Positions 32,254 through 43,686 of a stretch of 64,000 bases of DNA are shown piece by piece. How positions within the stretch are numbered: the first letter of the stretch is position 1; every line of letters starts with the position of its first letter. Source of the DNA: Stropharia rugosoannulata. Taxonomy: Eukaryota; Basidiomycota; Agaricomycetes; Agaricales; Strophariaceae. The stretch is from contig JANCIK010000011.1 of the NCBI GenBank assembly GCA_028532985.1, positions 1,736,001 through 1,800,000 of the forward strand, written 5' to 3'. The notes beneath the pieces were generated by a model. It did not search any database. It had not been told where the DNA came from and worked only from the letters and a program-made list of their open reading frames with translations. The translations under genes were made by a program, and so were the position numbers.

Positions 32254-33095
32254 ATGCGCAGTACTGATATAATTCTCCTTGACATACCTAGCACTCTCCA
32301 GTATCCAGTCTCTCCTTACACATGGAAGGTTAGGTACGCAAACCATAAAATGCACTGCGATGCTTTGAGTTGAGGTTACGCAACAACAGGATGGTCCTAA
32401 ATTTCAAGAAGCTCAGATTCCGAGAGCAATGGGTCCCCACCGTACAGATCGAAGCGACCTGCAGAGCTCTGGGAATTAAGCCAGCTGGCAGGAAGCCGGA
32501 TGGTAGTGCGCATTATACGGTCCCGGCCCTCGTGGATCGGACTGTACCGTCTGCGATCGTTGCTTTATCCGACTCGACACCAATTGTAGAGTACCTCGAG
32601 CGCACTTATCCGTCAGCCAGCCCGGACCTGGCCCTCTTCCCTCCGGGGACGCGTGAGATGCAGCTGCAGTTCAACGAGATCGAGGTGGTGCGCATAGTAA
32701 AAATGGTACCGCAGTTCGCTGTGAATGGGCATTTGGCGTCCAAGATACCGGAGGACAGGGAGACGTTTGTGAAGAAGTTTGAAAACCTGTTCGGGAAGCC
32801 GTTTTCACAGATTGAGAAGACAGGTCAGCAGCGCGAGGCAATATGGGCCGCGCTGGAGCAGCATTTCAGGAGAGTGGGCAGCGCCATTGACGCGCATAAG
32901 GACGGACAGTTCGTGATGGGCGACACACCTCGATTCGTAGATTTCGCGCTGTGTGGGGCTATGATGTTCATCCGGTGCCTCAGCCCCAACGACGGATGGA
33001 CTAGGATATCTGCATGGCACGGGGGGAGGTGGGCGCGGTATTTCGAGGCAATGCAGAAATGGATTCATCTTAGCAGTACATACATAAAAGCTTGA
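32254..33095 (+). CDS. Glutathione S-transferase, fungal etherase-like (FuA-type)
   Basis: Predicted cytosolic GST that conjugates or de-conjugates glutathione on small aromatic compounds; this wood-decay class is linked to detoxification of lignin and extractive products. Exon 1 is 32254-32333 (MRSTDIILLDIPSTLQYP, VSPYTWKVR) and exon 2 is 32390-33095; the G of AGG spans the 56-bp intron. Together 261 aa. Thioredoxin-fold part, residues 1-95: SPYTWKVRMVLNFKKLRFRE, YTVPALVD, ALSDSTPIVEYLERTYP (the cis-Pro and Ser that contact glutathione are present in VPALVD and LSDSTPI). The helical C-terminal domain has DTPRFVDFALCGAMMF. The first exon is short and easy to miss. Stops 38 bp from the stop of the convergent GH12 gene. 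Confidence 0.88.
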
Positions 33096-33133
33096 ATGTA
33101 CATTTGCATGGGTAATTAGATAGTCTCTTTGAT

Positions 33134-34168
33134 TTAATTGATCACCAGGCTGAATGCCGAGCTGTGTGTGAACCCGAGCCGTCAGTTAGCTGGAGTTGAT
33201 ATAAAAATCAGGGCATGAACTCACGTAGTCAGGGTGGCCGAGCCAGAGGTGGCCTCTGTCCCGCCTTGAGCAGTTATCAGGAACTGTGATGTGCTGACAC
33301 CTTCGTGGGCGGTCAGGTACTGGAAGAACGTGTTCAGGTCACCGCTGAAGCTGGTGATGGTTCCGCTGGTGGGAAGGAATGAGAAGACGTTTGATCCATT
33401 CGAGCCGGAGTACAGGTTCCTGCGGAATCAATGTAAGTATTAAACTTGGTCTGTGAACAAAATTCCAGAACATACCAGGTGTGTCCAGCCAAAGAGATGT
33501 TGCTCGCCACGGGTTTGGGAGTACCGTCCGAGTTGTACTGCGCAGAGATGGGGCCTGCGTTGAAGTTGGCAAGCCAGATCATGATCTCATTCACATTGCT
33601 TCCCCCGGACGTATTGGAGGTGAAGAGGTCGTAGGCGACGTCGGCGACTACCGTGCCAGACGAGCTCTGAGACCAGTTCCATGTAGACTGAGAGGAATTA
33701 ATTAATGGGCGGTTAAAAATTACATTAGTGCGAGTGTCAATTTACGCAGGAAGGAAGGCACACACGGGTATACTCTTGATGGCGGAAAGCTGCTTGTTGA
33801 GCCCGGCATTGAGTTGGATGTTGGTGAAGCTCTTGACGCCGTTTCCGCCGACCCAATTCCACGTGGTCTTCCATGCGATCGTGCTCCCGCTCAAGCTGGT
33901 AAGCTGAGCGCAGTCAGAGCCGGAGGTGGCACCCGAAGCGCCCCACTGGTCGAGGAGAAGCGAGTATGATCCAGCTGTCACGCTGTCCCATTGTCCTATA
34001 TATTCGTCAAGGTAAGCGCACAAAAAGTTGAAGGCAGTATGCAGAAATAACTCAACCACAGTGAGACGATGTATCAATAGATGCCCTAGCAGCAACTTCG
34101 CTGGTCGGTGCCGCGAGTGCAATTGGTGCCAAAGCGAGGAGTGCCAGCAAGCCTTTCGACGAGATCAT
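33134..34168 (-). CDS. GH12 endoglucanase / xyloglucanase, secreted
   Basis: Glycoside hydrolase family 12, expected to cleave beta-1,4-glucan or xyloglucan in plant cell walls outside the cell. ATG 34168 begins a signal peptide ([19 protein letters not shown], cut probably after ALA or AAP). The mature part starts near [20 protein letters not shown], typical of GH12. Next come [19 protein letters not shown] and, after an intron, [12 protein letters not shown] with the nucleophile Glu. The segment [17 protein letters not shown] holds the acid/base Glu. Stop at 33134-33136 after SLVIN. At least four introns; length about 240 aa, no carbohydrate-binding module. Catalytic assignments rest on family knowledge. 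Intact. Confidence 0.9.
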
Positions 34169-34917
34169 TTTGAAACGGTGAAGGTCCAGAAAGTACAGAG
34201 TTCTACCGTAACATGGCGACTCATATAAGTAGACCCCAAAACGCCTTGGTTTCGCAGATGATTATCCGCAATATTGGTGAAGAAGACTTGCTAGCCTTCG
34301 TTGGGTCGCAATACCCTGGAGGGTATTTCGACTAGTATGACTGCAAGAGACAGAAAGGTATGCCCAGGTTATAGCGCCGACGGCCCGCGTTGAAGAAGCT
34401 GCGCGTCTAAAAAAAGGATGTAAATCGATCATTTAGTGGTATCCGTTTGTCCGCCGAATGGAAGTGGAGTCCAGAAAGAGCAGGTGATAATTACACGGGG
34501 CTGAAAAGCATGTCATTTTAGTGCAAGAAACCCGAAAATAAGGATCGAGAAACCAGCAACATTCAATATACAATGGCGTTTGACCTTGTCGCATCCGAAA
34601 TTCTTGCATAGGCAAGACAGCTGCGGCATTCAACAATAAGCCATATGATTCCGGTAGTTTACTTATAGCACATTGCCTGTGTTAAAGAGTCGACTGATCA
34701 TCCGGGGACGCGTGACTGACCAACGCGTCCAGTATCGTGTGTGTATTTTAAAAATGCGGAAAATCTAGAATGCTGCCTGAATGTCATAACGTCTCTTAAC
34801 TTCCAAACGCTTGGATGGGAGGTGGGGCGCTGAACGTACTGGAAAAACATACAATCTTGTGATGTCATATAGCAACCCATAACATGATAGAGTACAAATG
34901 AAACATCTTCAAACCCA
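34169..34917. other. Intergenic region
   Basis: About 750 bp between the GH12 start and the 3' end of the CsbD-like gene; the GH12 promoter lies here, with 'atataagtag' near 34213. No gene. Confidence 0.5.
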
Positions 34918-35489
34918 TTAATGGATTTTGATATGTTCTGAAGCTTTCGTTCCCTTGGAAGCGATAATCTTTGGGTCAGTGCCAGGAGCGAACTCTTCCT
35001 CTCGCATCGTCGCGGGTGAGTGTTCGGTTTGAGATTGCGGTTCTGGTGTGCTAGTCGAAGGCGCGCCGACCGATCCCTTTCTTCCATGGGACTTTTCAGC
35101 GCCTTTACCTGTCTTGGGCAAAGACTTCAAGTCATCATTGTCGTCGTCGCCCTAACATGGGTCAGTTCCTGCGGGCCACAAAATCAACACACAAGCTCAC
35201 CAGAATCTTTCGCTTCTTGAGCTCTCCAGAACGCAACTCGTGTCCTTCATGCACCAGTCTGGGGTTGTGCACAACCTTGCCTACGACCTCTTCCAGTGTG
35301 CCTTCTACTTTCTCAACGACATTCTTTGAAAGAAATGAGCTTCATCTATGCGATGAGATGCTGCAGACTCACTGCCCCGATGTTGTAGTTAGGACCATAC
35401 CCCGTTTTTCCAGCGTGTCTTTGAATGGGGTAATCGCCGCCAATTATCTCTCCCTCAGGGCCTGGTACTGGTGCAGATCCGCTAGCCAT
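34918..35489 (-). CDS. Small hydrophilic protein, possibly CsbD-like
   Basis: ATG 35489 gives MASGSAPVPGPEGEIIGGDY and PIQRHAGKTGYGPNYNIGA. After an intron comes NVVEKVEGTLEEVVGKVVHN, PRLVHEGHELRSGELKKRKI, and after a second intron a charged Ser/Gly tail ending SEHIKIH. About 125 aa, no Cys, no membrane segment. The V-E-G-x-x-E-x-x-G-K-V-x-x-N-P-x-x-x-x-x-G pattern resembles the CsbD/Hmp1 family of small stress-related proteins. That is a pattern match only and the function is uncertain. Divergent from ase1 across 439 bp. Confidence 0.55.
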
Positions 35490-35928
35490 GTTGTTATATC
35501 ACTCCATTAATTTCTGGACCCGAAGACGTTTTATAGGCGGCACTGAATGAAAAACGGATGACACAACTGCGAGACACGTCTGGTTCAACGATCGGCCCAT
35601 GTCTCGGGAGCACCTTTTGTCAGATTTGAGCCCGTTCCAGGTCGGATTTCTGAATTATGAAGCATTTTCTGAGCTTTCAAGTAATTCAATGAGCGCTAGA
35701 CATGTCAGAGAGAGCCAAAGAGTATAGATTGCAGCGTAACACGTCAGATAGCAGAAAAGAGGTGTACGTCAAGTGGTATTTGCAGCAGGCTCCTGGCTCA
35801 GACGATGATCAGTGACGCGGTCACGTGACTGCGCGTTGTCCATGTTGATTCTTGAATAAGTCAATTGGCCTTTCCGAGGCCCGTTGCTTTCCCTTCCTTC
35901 TTCGCGACACCGTTTTGAACGCCTTACG
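35490..35928. promoter_or_regulatory. Shared upstream region of the CsbD-like gene and ase1
   Basis: 439 bp between two divergent starts; no other gene. No clear TATA box for ase1; a pyrimidine-rich stretch precedes its ATG. Confidence 0.5.
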
Positions 35929-38476
35929 ATGGATCTGCCGACATCGGCGACGACATTAACTACGCTATTGAACTCCCTTCACTCGCATCTTCAATCTCAA
36001 ACCCAATTTCTCCCGACTTTGCATGCTCAGCTTGGACTCCCACCATCAGCCCTAGAAGATGAGCTAAAGGATTTGCAGCAACAGCTGGTGCAAGGCGTCG
36101 AGCTCCAGGTCAACAAACGTCGCCAAGAAGTAGAGCGATGGGTGGCCAAATGTGACGAGGTTGAGAGCGAATGCATACACTTTCACAAGTCTCTGGGGGG
36201 CAATGTGAAAGCCACAGGAAGCAGTCTGAACGATTTGAAGGAGAATGCGCTTCCGTTACGATATGAGACCCTATCCGATTACAAGGAGAAACTACGACAG
36301 GTTAAGAGTTTCGCTGATTCCTTCTAAGTTCACTACTAACTGCAGCCTGACGCCAGTTGTACCACACGAAACTGGAGCAATTGCACACTCTCTCGAATAG
36401 GATACAAGTCCTTGCGCGTACATTGGGCACTGAATACTTCCCACAAGACGTTAAGGATCCAATATTAGCCCCGGGCGACACGCCTGGAGGGCCTAATCAG
36501 GATGTGACACCAGAAAGGTTCATGAAGCTCGAGAAGGAACTCGTTCGTGGAAAAGCTGAAGTGGTATGTGAAGCTACACTACTTTCGCTGGTCGTAGCTG
36601 AAGTAATCGGTTCTAGCAAAAACGTTTAAACCAACTATCAGGTATTTTCGTACAGATTGATTGGCTTTATACCGAATTAGGCATGGAACCGCCTTCGCTC
36701 GATGATTCTTCACCACCTCAAGCTTTCGGTCTGTCTAGCTCTTTGGCACGGTCTACCTCACCATCAGGGCCATCATCTGATCCTTTCCTTGTGTCAACAC
36801 CCACCCCGTCGGGCGGATCTAAAGCATCGTCGCTGTTTTATAAAGAGGACATTTCTGTTTCACCGGAATACGAATATAAGCAAATATTTGCAAGATATGT
36901 ACTGAGCGTCGAAGAGCTAGAATCATTAGAAGCTGCTCCCCCGTCAAATGGCGCGCCTGTCGGTTTAAGTGGAGTAGAGCCCACGCAGGCCCTGCTGACA
37001 TGGGCTAGTAACCTACAGACGTCATTGGAAGACACGAAGCGCAGACGCGAGGCTCATATCCAAGCTATGTACGACCAGCTTGAGTGCCTATGGCGACGGC
37101 TCGGTGTCTCCGACGAGGATATGGATATGTTTGTTGAGGCGCATCGGGGCAGTACACAGGAGACGGTGCAAGAGTATGAGGAAGAGCTGGAACGAATGCT
37201 CGAACTCAAGCGCGAAAGGATGGGCACCTTTGTTGAGAGTGCAAGGGAAGAAATCGTCAAACTGTGGGACGATCTTCTAGTGGGCGAGGAGGAACGAGCG
37301 GACTTCCCTCCCTTTGCAGATGGTATGCCATTAAATTGCTTTATTTCTGCGACTTATTTAACTTTCAATCATTCGTAGACGAATATACTGAAGAACTCCT
37401 TACCATCCATGAAGACGAGGTTAGAAGACTTAAAGAAGAACGAAAAATGAAAGCCCCATTGTTATCTTCCATTAAAAAGTACTTCGAGATCTGCAACGAG
37501 GAAAAAGAGCTAGCAGCATCGGCAGCTGATCAATCCCGACTTACTGGCCGTGGCTCGCGGGATCCAGGACGCCTTTTGCGTGAAGAAAAAATGCGAAAGA
37601 GGGTATCAAAGGAAAAGCCTCGTGTATGTATATTTCTACATACATGGGCTTCTAATTAATGACGTGTATTTTTAGCTGGAACAAGACTTAGCGGTATCTA
37701 TACCAGCTTGGGAAGAAGCAAACAAGCGTCCTTTCCTCGTAAATGGGGCGCGCTTCATGGAACTTCTAAGCGAGGCCATCGACGCTGCAGATCAGGAGAA
37801 GGAAAACCGTCGCAGGCCCCCAGGCAGAACAGGATCCGTCCCTGCACGGGCGACAACACCTACAGGGCACAGCACTGCACGAAGCGGCACGGTCACCCCA
37901 GCAGTGCGCTCCAGTGCCTCGCTAGGCGGCGGCAGCAGCAGTGTGCCAAGCAAGCGCCAGCGAATAGGCGAGAATGGAGCATCGCTTGGGTCAGTACCCC
38001 GATACGCCGGTGCGCGCGCGCCGCTGGGCAACCACCGCGGAAACTCGGGCGACGGTGCATTCGTACGCTCGTCCTCGCCGACGAAGATCCCGACGAAGGG
38101 TCCGACGTCGCGCGTCGCGTCGCTCGCCATGGTCGTCCCGAAGCCGGGCACTCCGCACCACGCTCTGGGCCACGGCCGGGTACCTGGGAGCGTGATTTAT
38201 GGCGCGGGGGTGACGGGGATACACGGCTCCGGCGCGTCTGCGTTTGGGCGCACAGCGTCAGGGTACCGCACGGCGAGCGGGGCGGCAGCGGGGGCCGTCG
38301 CGGCGGGCAAGGCGACGCGGGCGAAGAGAGAGAGCTTCAAGCCGCGGCCGAGCATGGACGCGGTGGATCCCATTCATGGACATGGCGCGGGCGCTGGCGC
38401 TTCGCATGGGCGGGGGGTCGGGGCCACTGCTAAGCGATGGCAGGGCTTCACTGTCAACGAGGAGGATGAGTACTGA
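35929..38476 (+). CDS. ase1: Ase1/PRC1/MAP65 microtubule bundling protein
   Basis: Cross-links antiparallel microtubules at the spindle midzone during anaphase. Exons 35929-36300, 36357-36563, 36617-37322, 37379-37623 and 37676-38476 give 776 aa. Start MDLPTSATTLTTLLNSLHSH (the upstream in-frame TTG is ignored). Long N-terminal coiled coils (LEDELKDLQQQLVQGVELQV). The conserved block KLEKELVRGKAEVQKRL and QIDWLYTELGMEPP marks the family. The spectrin-like microtubule-binding region holds LWDDLLVGEEERADFPPF, DEYTEELLTIHEDEVRRLKE and IPAWEEANKRPFLVNGARFM. The C-terminal 230 residues are basic, Gly/Ser/Ala-rich and encoded by clearly GC-richer DNA (37.9-38.4 kb). They contain Ser-Pro sites such as SSPTKIP that could be Cdk targets. 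Intact. Confidence 0.93.
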
Positions 38477-39266
38477 TAATTTTGCATACTGCCCTGTTTT
38501 GTATCTCGTGTACTGTGTTGTTCATTTGTTTCGGCCCTCACCGTCCTCATCCTCGTCTTTCACCTTCCATGAGTTGATTTTTTTCTTTCTTTCGTTTTGT
38601 GCCTTCTGTTATTTAATTCTTTGTTATCTTTGTTTTACTTCTCTCTCTCGATCTATGTACGAATTTGTAATACAATCATAGGCAAACCGAGCCATTAGTT
38701 GACTTTGGTGTATGTTTCTCTAAATATGCCTTATTAACGTTGTAATGTGTGCTTCCTGCGTTCCACTTTGGGCTTGGTTTGGACCATTAGAGTATTCTGG
38801 CTCTTATATCAATAAGTCTATACTGGCAGTAACCTTGCAAACTTCGAAGTGTTTATAGTTAAGCAAAGCATGTGGATGTTTTCGAAGTGGACGAAATTTC
38901 TCCGAAATGAGAATTACTACATGCACTGATCTGTTGATAACGTTCCCTCACTATCGGCGAACGTCTAGTACTACTCAATCAATCTGGCTCTCAGTCAATA
39001 CCCTAGAGCTCTTTATTTATGAGCTCTTAGGACTAGGAGGCAGCTCTGTAAACCTCCCAATACATTCCACTCTCTCCCTAGGAGGTCAAATAAAAAAGGT
39101 TCGTAGCAGGTGTACATAAAGTCGTAAGATAGCATTACAAATAATCTTTGCCATTTATTACATCGACTAAAGTCAAAGGCAAGTGTAGTTATATTAGCGC
39201 TGCAGCAGGAACTGCGGGTAAAGTTTATAACGCGTAAGCGCTACAGATAGTCGTCCATTAACCTAT
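38477..39266. other. Convergent intergenic region
   Basis: About 790 bp, starting with a pyrimidine-rich 3' flank of ase1 and including a small inverted repeat 'agagctctttatttatgagctct' near 39005. No gene. Confidence 0.5.
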
Positions 39267-41036
39267 TCAGGCCAAATGTACGTCCTTCTTCTCGTAACCG
39301 CGTCTTTTGGAATGTTCATGGGGTTCACGTCCTGCCTGGGTAAAGTGTGCATTGCCTTCTAACTCAGGGACACTATGGTATGCATCGTCCGCTTGATGCA
39401 AGAACTCCCTGACAAAGGACTGGTCCTCGGGCTGTAGGGCATTGTATTCCGCTTTCATGCGCTCTGCCGCAGCCCGCTTCTCATGATGCTTGAACCCGTC
39501 GAGCCACGTGTCGGACTCACTAATCAGGTCGCTGGGCTTGCAGTCGTGTTTGATAGCGGCGCAGATACACTTCTTCCACAGGTCCCATGCGAGCGTGTTG
39601 TTCGGCATCAGCTCGTTCAGGATGCCGCGAGGGTCCTTGGGCTTGAAGTACATCAGTGTAAATGCGACGCCCATGGACCACTTGGTGACTGGGAACTTGT
39701 ACATATACGGCTCGCGCACGATTTTGAAGAGCAAGTCGGTCTGCAAATCCTCGCTATCGAATGAGGCGAGATAGCCATTGCATATCCAAGACATGGCAAG
39801 GGACGCGAGGAAGAATATTTGCCCGATAAGCTTGCCTTGAGGGATGAGGAAGAGCTGCGAAAGGAACTGTGCGAGCAAAATGACGGAGACTAGGCCGATT
39901 CGGTGGTAGTTGCGATCATCTGCATACTTGAGGTGGAAACGGGAGTGCATAAGAGCGCTAATCACGCGCTCGCCACCCTGTAACAGGATGATGTTTTCGC
40001 TGTCAAAAAGAATCCCGTCCCCTGGCGGAGATTTGTCAGATGGCTTGGGGAATTCGACTTGCAGCTTTCCGGATCCAAGCACGGTGCATGTTATACCGTT
40101 GGCCATCACCCCAAAGAGGATGAGGGCGAAGGAGTACCAATCATCATATAATGCCGAGAGGATAGCAGAGGCGACGGAGAAGACCATGGTGAGAACAATG
40201 AGGATGGTTGCAGGCCAGGTGAAAGATACAAACATATCGTGAGGAATGGTGGGGTAGGCATCCTTCCACTCCTCGAAATGGCGGAACCGGACTATCGTGA
40301 CAGTGATATTCCTTTGCCTGGGTTGCTCAGTCTCGGGAACGATATTGAGTGGCACTTCGTTTTTGGTACTAAGAAGATGAGGAGGAAGGGAGCAATCCAT
40401 AGTTTTACAATATGACGATAGCAGGTAAGATAGATGGCCAGTTGAGGGAAGCTGCGTTCCGGAGAATACTCCAGTGTACCTCATGCCTATACCGGTGTCC
40501 ATCTCGAGCAGTTGGGTGGGTTCCAGCGATGGTCCTGGGAAGAGACCATCCCAGAAGGTGGATTTTGGTAGGGTCCCGTACTTTTTTGCGACGATGTAAC
40601 TTCCGGGAGAGTTGTACCAACCCATCCAGCGGCGAGCGGGGATAAGATGTACGCTGATCATGGCGGCAAAAGCCTCTTCGCCTCCGAAGAACCCAGAGAT
40701 GCCTCCGACATCAAGAGTGAAACTGTCCTCGGTCAACGGATGGGGAACAGTGAGAACGCTTTTCATTTTGAGGCCTGTCCTTCAGTTATCTTAAGTCGTG
40801 ACTGGGAGGTGATTAGCTATAAGCATCTCCGCTATCTTCTGCACTTCATCTGAAAGACTCACCGCTCTGTCGAAACCAGGCGTAGATGGGAATGAGGTCG
40901 CAGCAAGGAGCAAACTCACAGCGTTTTTGAGCGCTCGGCTGTCGAGGCCTGTAAGCGAAACTGTCGACAAGAAATGTCCGCTTGTACTGATTAATATGGC
41001 CGTTTGCTTATATATCTCGGGAATATGAAACGCCAT
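39267..41036 (-). CDS. Orphan membrane protein with large extracellular/lumenal and cytosolic parts
   Basis: I do not recognise a named family. The main exon (40766-39267) encodes 499 aa starting MKSVLTVPHPLTEDSFTLDV. It has a soluble first third (GGISGFFGGEEAFAAMISVH, LIPARRWMGWYN), then hydrophobic segments FVSFTWPATILIVLTMVFSV, WYSFALILFGVMANGITCTV, IGLVSVILLAQFLSQLFLI, GQIFFLASLAMSWICNGYLA. The tail is hydrophilic, ending in YEKKDVHLA. A 5' exon very probably lies at about 40791-41036 (MAFHIPEIYKQTAILISTSG, RALKNAVSLLLAATSFP, DEVQKIAEMLIANHLPV), which reads as a natural N-terminus. I could not fix the connecting splice sites, so the internal start at 40766 may not be the true one. Confidence 0.6.
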
Positions 41037-42429
41037 TTGATATTAGCCCGGACACCTTGCTTCCTGACACGATGTGTGAAATGATTAAAGCTGCTGGCCT
41101 TGTATATGTATATGTATAGCCTTTTTTTTTTAACGTTGGGAATGGTGTTGCTGTCGAGGCACAAGCAGTTATTTTCGGCACATTGTTTGATATCGGAGGA
41201 CAGGTCCTCCCGAGTATTCAATACTATGTGAGTAAGTGGAGAACAAATGAGGAACGCCCAAAAATAGTGATAGGAAGGCGACTTGCTAGTGGTAAGACTG
41301 CCTCCACTTTGGCATTTGAGTCGACCTTCCAAGGAATCGAAGTCTTTGAAGGGTATTTCAGGATTCGGCAGCTTTACAGCAGACGGCAGGAGATTGCAGG
41401 ATTATCGCAGGGAGTTCCAGGGAGTTCCGGTGAAAACCTTCCACATATTTCACTTGGCAGTTTTGTAAAACATGCGGAGTTGATGAGCGTTGATGGGCAA
41501 AAGAGGAACCGCCACCAGATAACAAATGAGTTGATAGGGGTTAAAAACATATGTATTTGCTACAGAGTACTTTGCAAGCGCTCATAAGTGCTTTGTTGTC
41601 ATGGTGTACAACCAAATAAGCTTATAGTCACTTGCATGGTATACTTGTGATGTTCACTAGATCAGAGATGCAGTTTTCTTGTCGTTTTCTGTATATATGG
41701 GCAAAACTGATCAGAGCGCTAAATCCAGTTGATACAGCAAGGACATACACGTGGCAATGAGCTTCGGAATATTGTATAAGTTCATCTTGCATATTGTACC
41801 ATACCTGTTTCAGAGACTTATCCAAAGTAGTCAATAGTATCAAATTTAGATGCCAGAGTAGTGGCGGTAGGCAAAGGGTATATGTGATTGTGCGCGGTTG
41901 TCCGAGGTGCGAAGTTGGGCCAAGTTGCTATGTAAGTAATTCCATTGATGAAACATCTTATGGGGTTACTATCTAGGTTATATTTTTACTGGGCACCACC
42001 ACATTGGGACCCACTGCAGCACCCAGGAGAAGTTCCATGGAGACCAACTAGGCCAGCTGAATGGCATCTGCCACCACCAGTTTACACTCATGCACTGAGT
42101 ACACCACAATATTGGCCTATTGCTGTCACTGCTGTCTGGTTGAGGCGGCTCGGCCGGAGGGCGATGATGAAGATGTTCAGAGGCTGTCCGAGGAAGATAT
42201 GTTTTTGGGCGGCAAAATACTTCTGGAAGACGGTGTATTTTTTTGGATGGCATTTGTATATGACTTCATATTCTGTGTGCTTTGGAATATCCGCTGAACT
42301 TTGTCCGGAGAATGGAGAACACCCTTAGTGCTCCACCTTCCTGTGTAAAAAAGCGGCCCAAGGTTCAATACAGTTCTTTTCGTCTGTTGTTACGACCCAT
42401 AAAGATGAATACATTTGGACCGTATTTTA
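41037..42429. other. Gene-poor region
   Basis: About 1.4 kb with no supportable gene; open stretches here begin with TTG/GTG only and show no splice-consistent continuation. A tgtatatgtatatgtat run lies near 41101. Confidence 0.45.
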
Positions 42430-42832
42430 TTACTCACCTTGCTTTGGCCAAGTGAAATAACACGAGTGCAGCCGTAGGTCAATAGAATAGAACCATGCAT
42501 TTTCATCGGTAGCAGTATCACCATATGAAATGTCAGTTTGCAGAGGACGCGTTCCTTTTCTCTTTTTCTTGCGTCTTCTTAGGAGAGGATTCGGATTCGA
42601 GTATGTTTCTTCGACTAGGCAGCTCCCGGAGAGATCAGGCTGACCTGAGAATCAACTCAAGTTACACATACCGAATAAGTAAATGTAAATGATAATTGGA
42701 CATACTGATATTGAGGATCAGATTCTGTATATTGGTTGTGTTCTTAGTCGTGCTGTTGTCGACTTTGTAGTCTCCAGCCGTGCTGATGAATTGGCCGCCG
42801 GACGTAGTGAAGTTTGACGCAGATTCAAACAT
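42430..42832 (-). CDS. Small protein with an NLR-type N-terminal 'asnFtxsGGxF' motif
   Basis: ATG 42832 gives MFESASNFTTSGGQFISTAG then DYKVDNSTTKNTTNIQNLIL. A phase-1 intron (about 42641-42702, GTATGT...TCTCAG) leads to a second exon with SQPDLSGSCLVEETYSNPNP, a strongly basic run LRRRKKKRKGTR (possible NLS) and SYGDTATDENAWFYSIDLRL. A stop is at 42430-42432. About 113 aa. The last codons, CAAG|GTGAGT, also look like a splice donor, so the gene might continue. The N-terminal pattern is the same kind as in the NACHT-WD40 gene at 59 kb (NAHDFVLEGVIFQHVRGDF), but no NACHT domain follows here. Could be a truncated NLR, a stand-alone partner, or decayed. Confidence 0.4.
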
Positions 42833-43686
42833 GACGGTATTGTACTTCGCAATCCACTGGCATGGGTACGGCAAAGGTACGTGCTAGTTGGGTAGGTCAA
42901 TAATCAAATAAACCAGAAGGAAGGAGCGCAAGTGCGTTACAGTGCCATGTTTGCTGTAGTATATATGCACAGCTCGAGCGCAACCGTGGCAGAGAATCTG
43001 CCACATGTCAAGGTTTTGTAGTGTGCTTATAATACACACAAATCTGATGAAGAGCCTACGGCACATAGCCTGAAAACCTAAAAACTTGCGAGCGCCGAGT
43101 ATTGCTACGACAAGTACATCAGACACCAGATAGTCTGCCAATGAGAGCTTTGCGTCGAAAGTTGTAATAGTCGTCCCATCAGTGCACCGCATTAATCCGT
43201 GCAAGGCGTAGGCTGACTGACTGACTGGCTGCAGGTTCATATATCATAGCTCACTAGCATATAGTTAATTAATCATTATACCATGCGATAGGGGAGAACA
43301 TCCTTGTTGTTGCATGGCCCCATGATTGTTCCGACAATGTCTTATTCGTCAGTCTTGGTGGTATGGGGAAATGCTGTATACTTAAAGAAGGTAATGGCGG
43401 TGTGTGTGTGGCGACAATATGGGCGCTTGAGGTTGTTCTTAGGGTATGTCATACTCGCGCTCCTTCCTACACATCATCCTACCCAGTTATCCCTCGAGGT
43501 ACCATACCTATATAGTCAGTTCATTCCATTTCATTATTACATGCTACACCGTACACACCAATTTTATTTCCCTTTATCCTCCTTTTATATCTTTCTTGTC
43601 TTCTTCCACCACCATCCACGTTCTACGCGACACCGATCCCCTGACACCGATCCGTAAATCCATTCGCAGCATACACGCCTCCGACC
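42833..43686. other. Intergenic region
   Basis: About 850 bp; includes the likely promoter of the small ORF and the 3' flank of the chaperone-like gene. Nothing else seen. Confidence 0.45.

Noticed and set aside
41183..41587. 134-aa plus-strand ORF
   Set aside because: Starts with TTG only, no splice continuation, no family resemblance.
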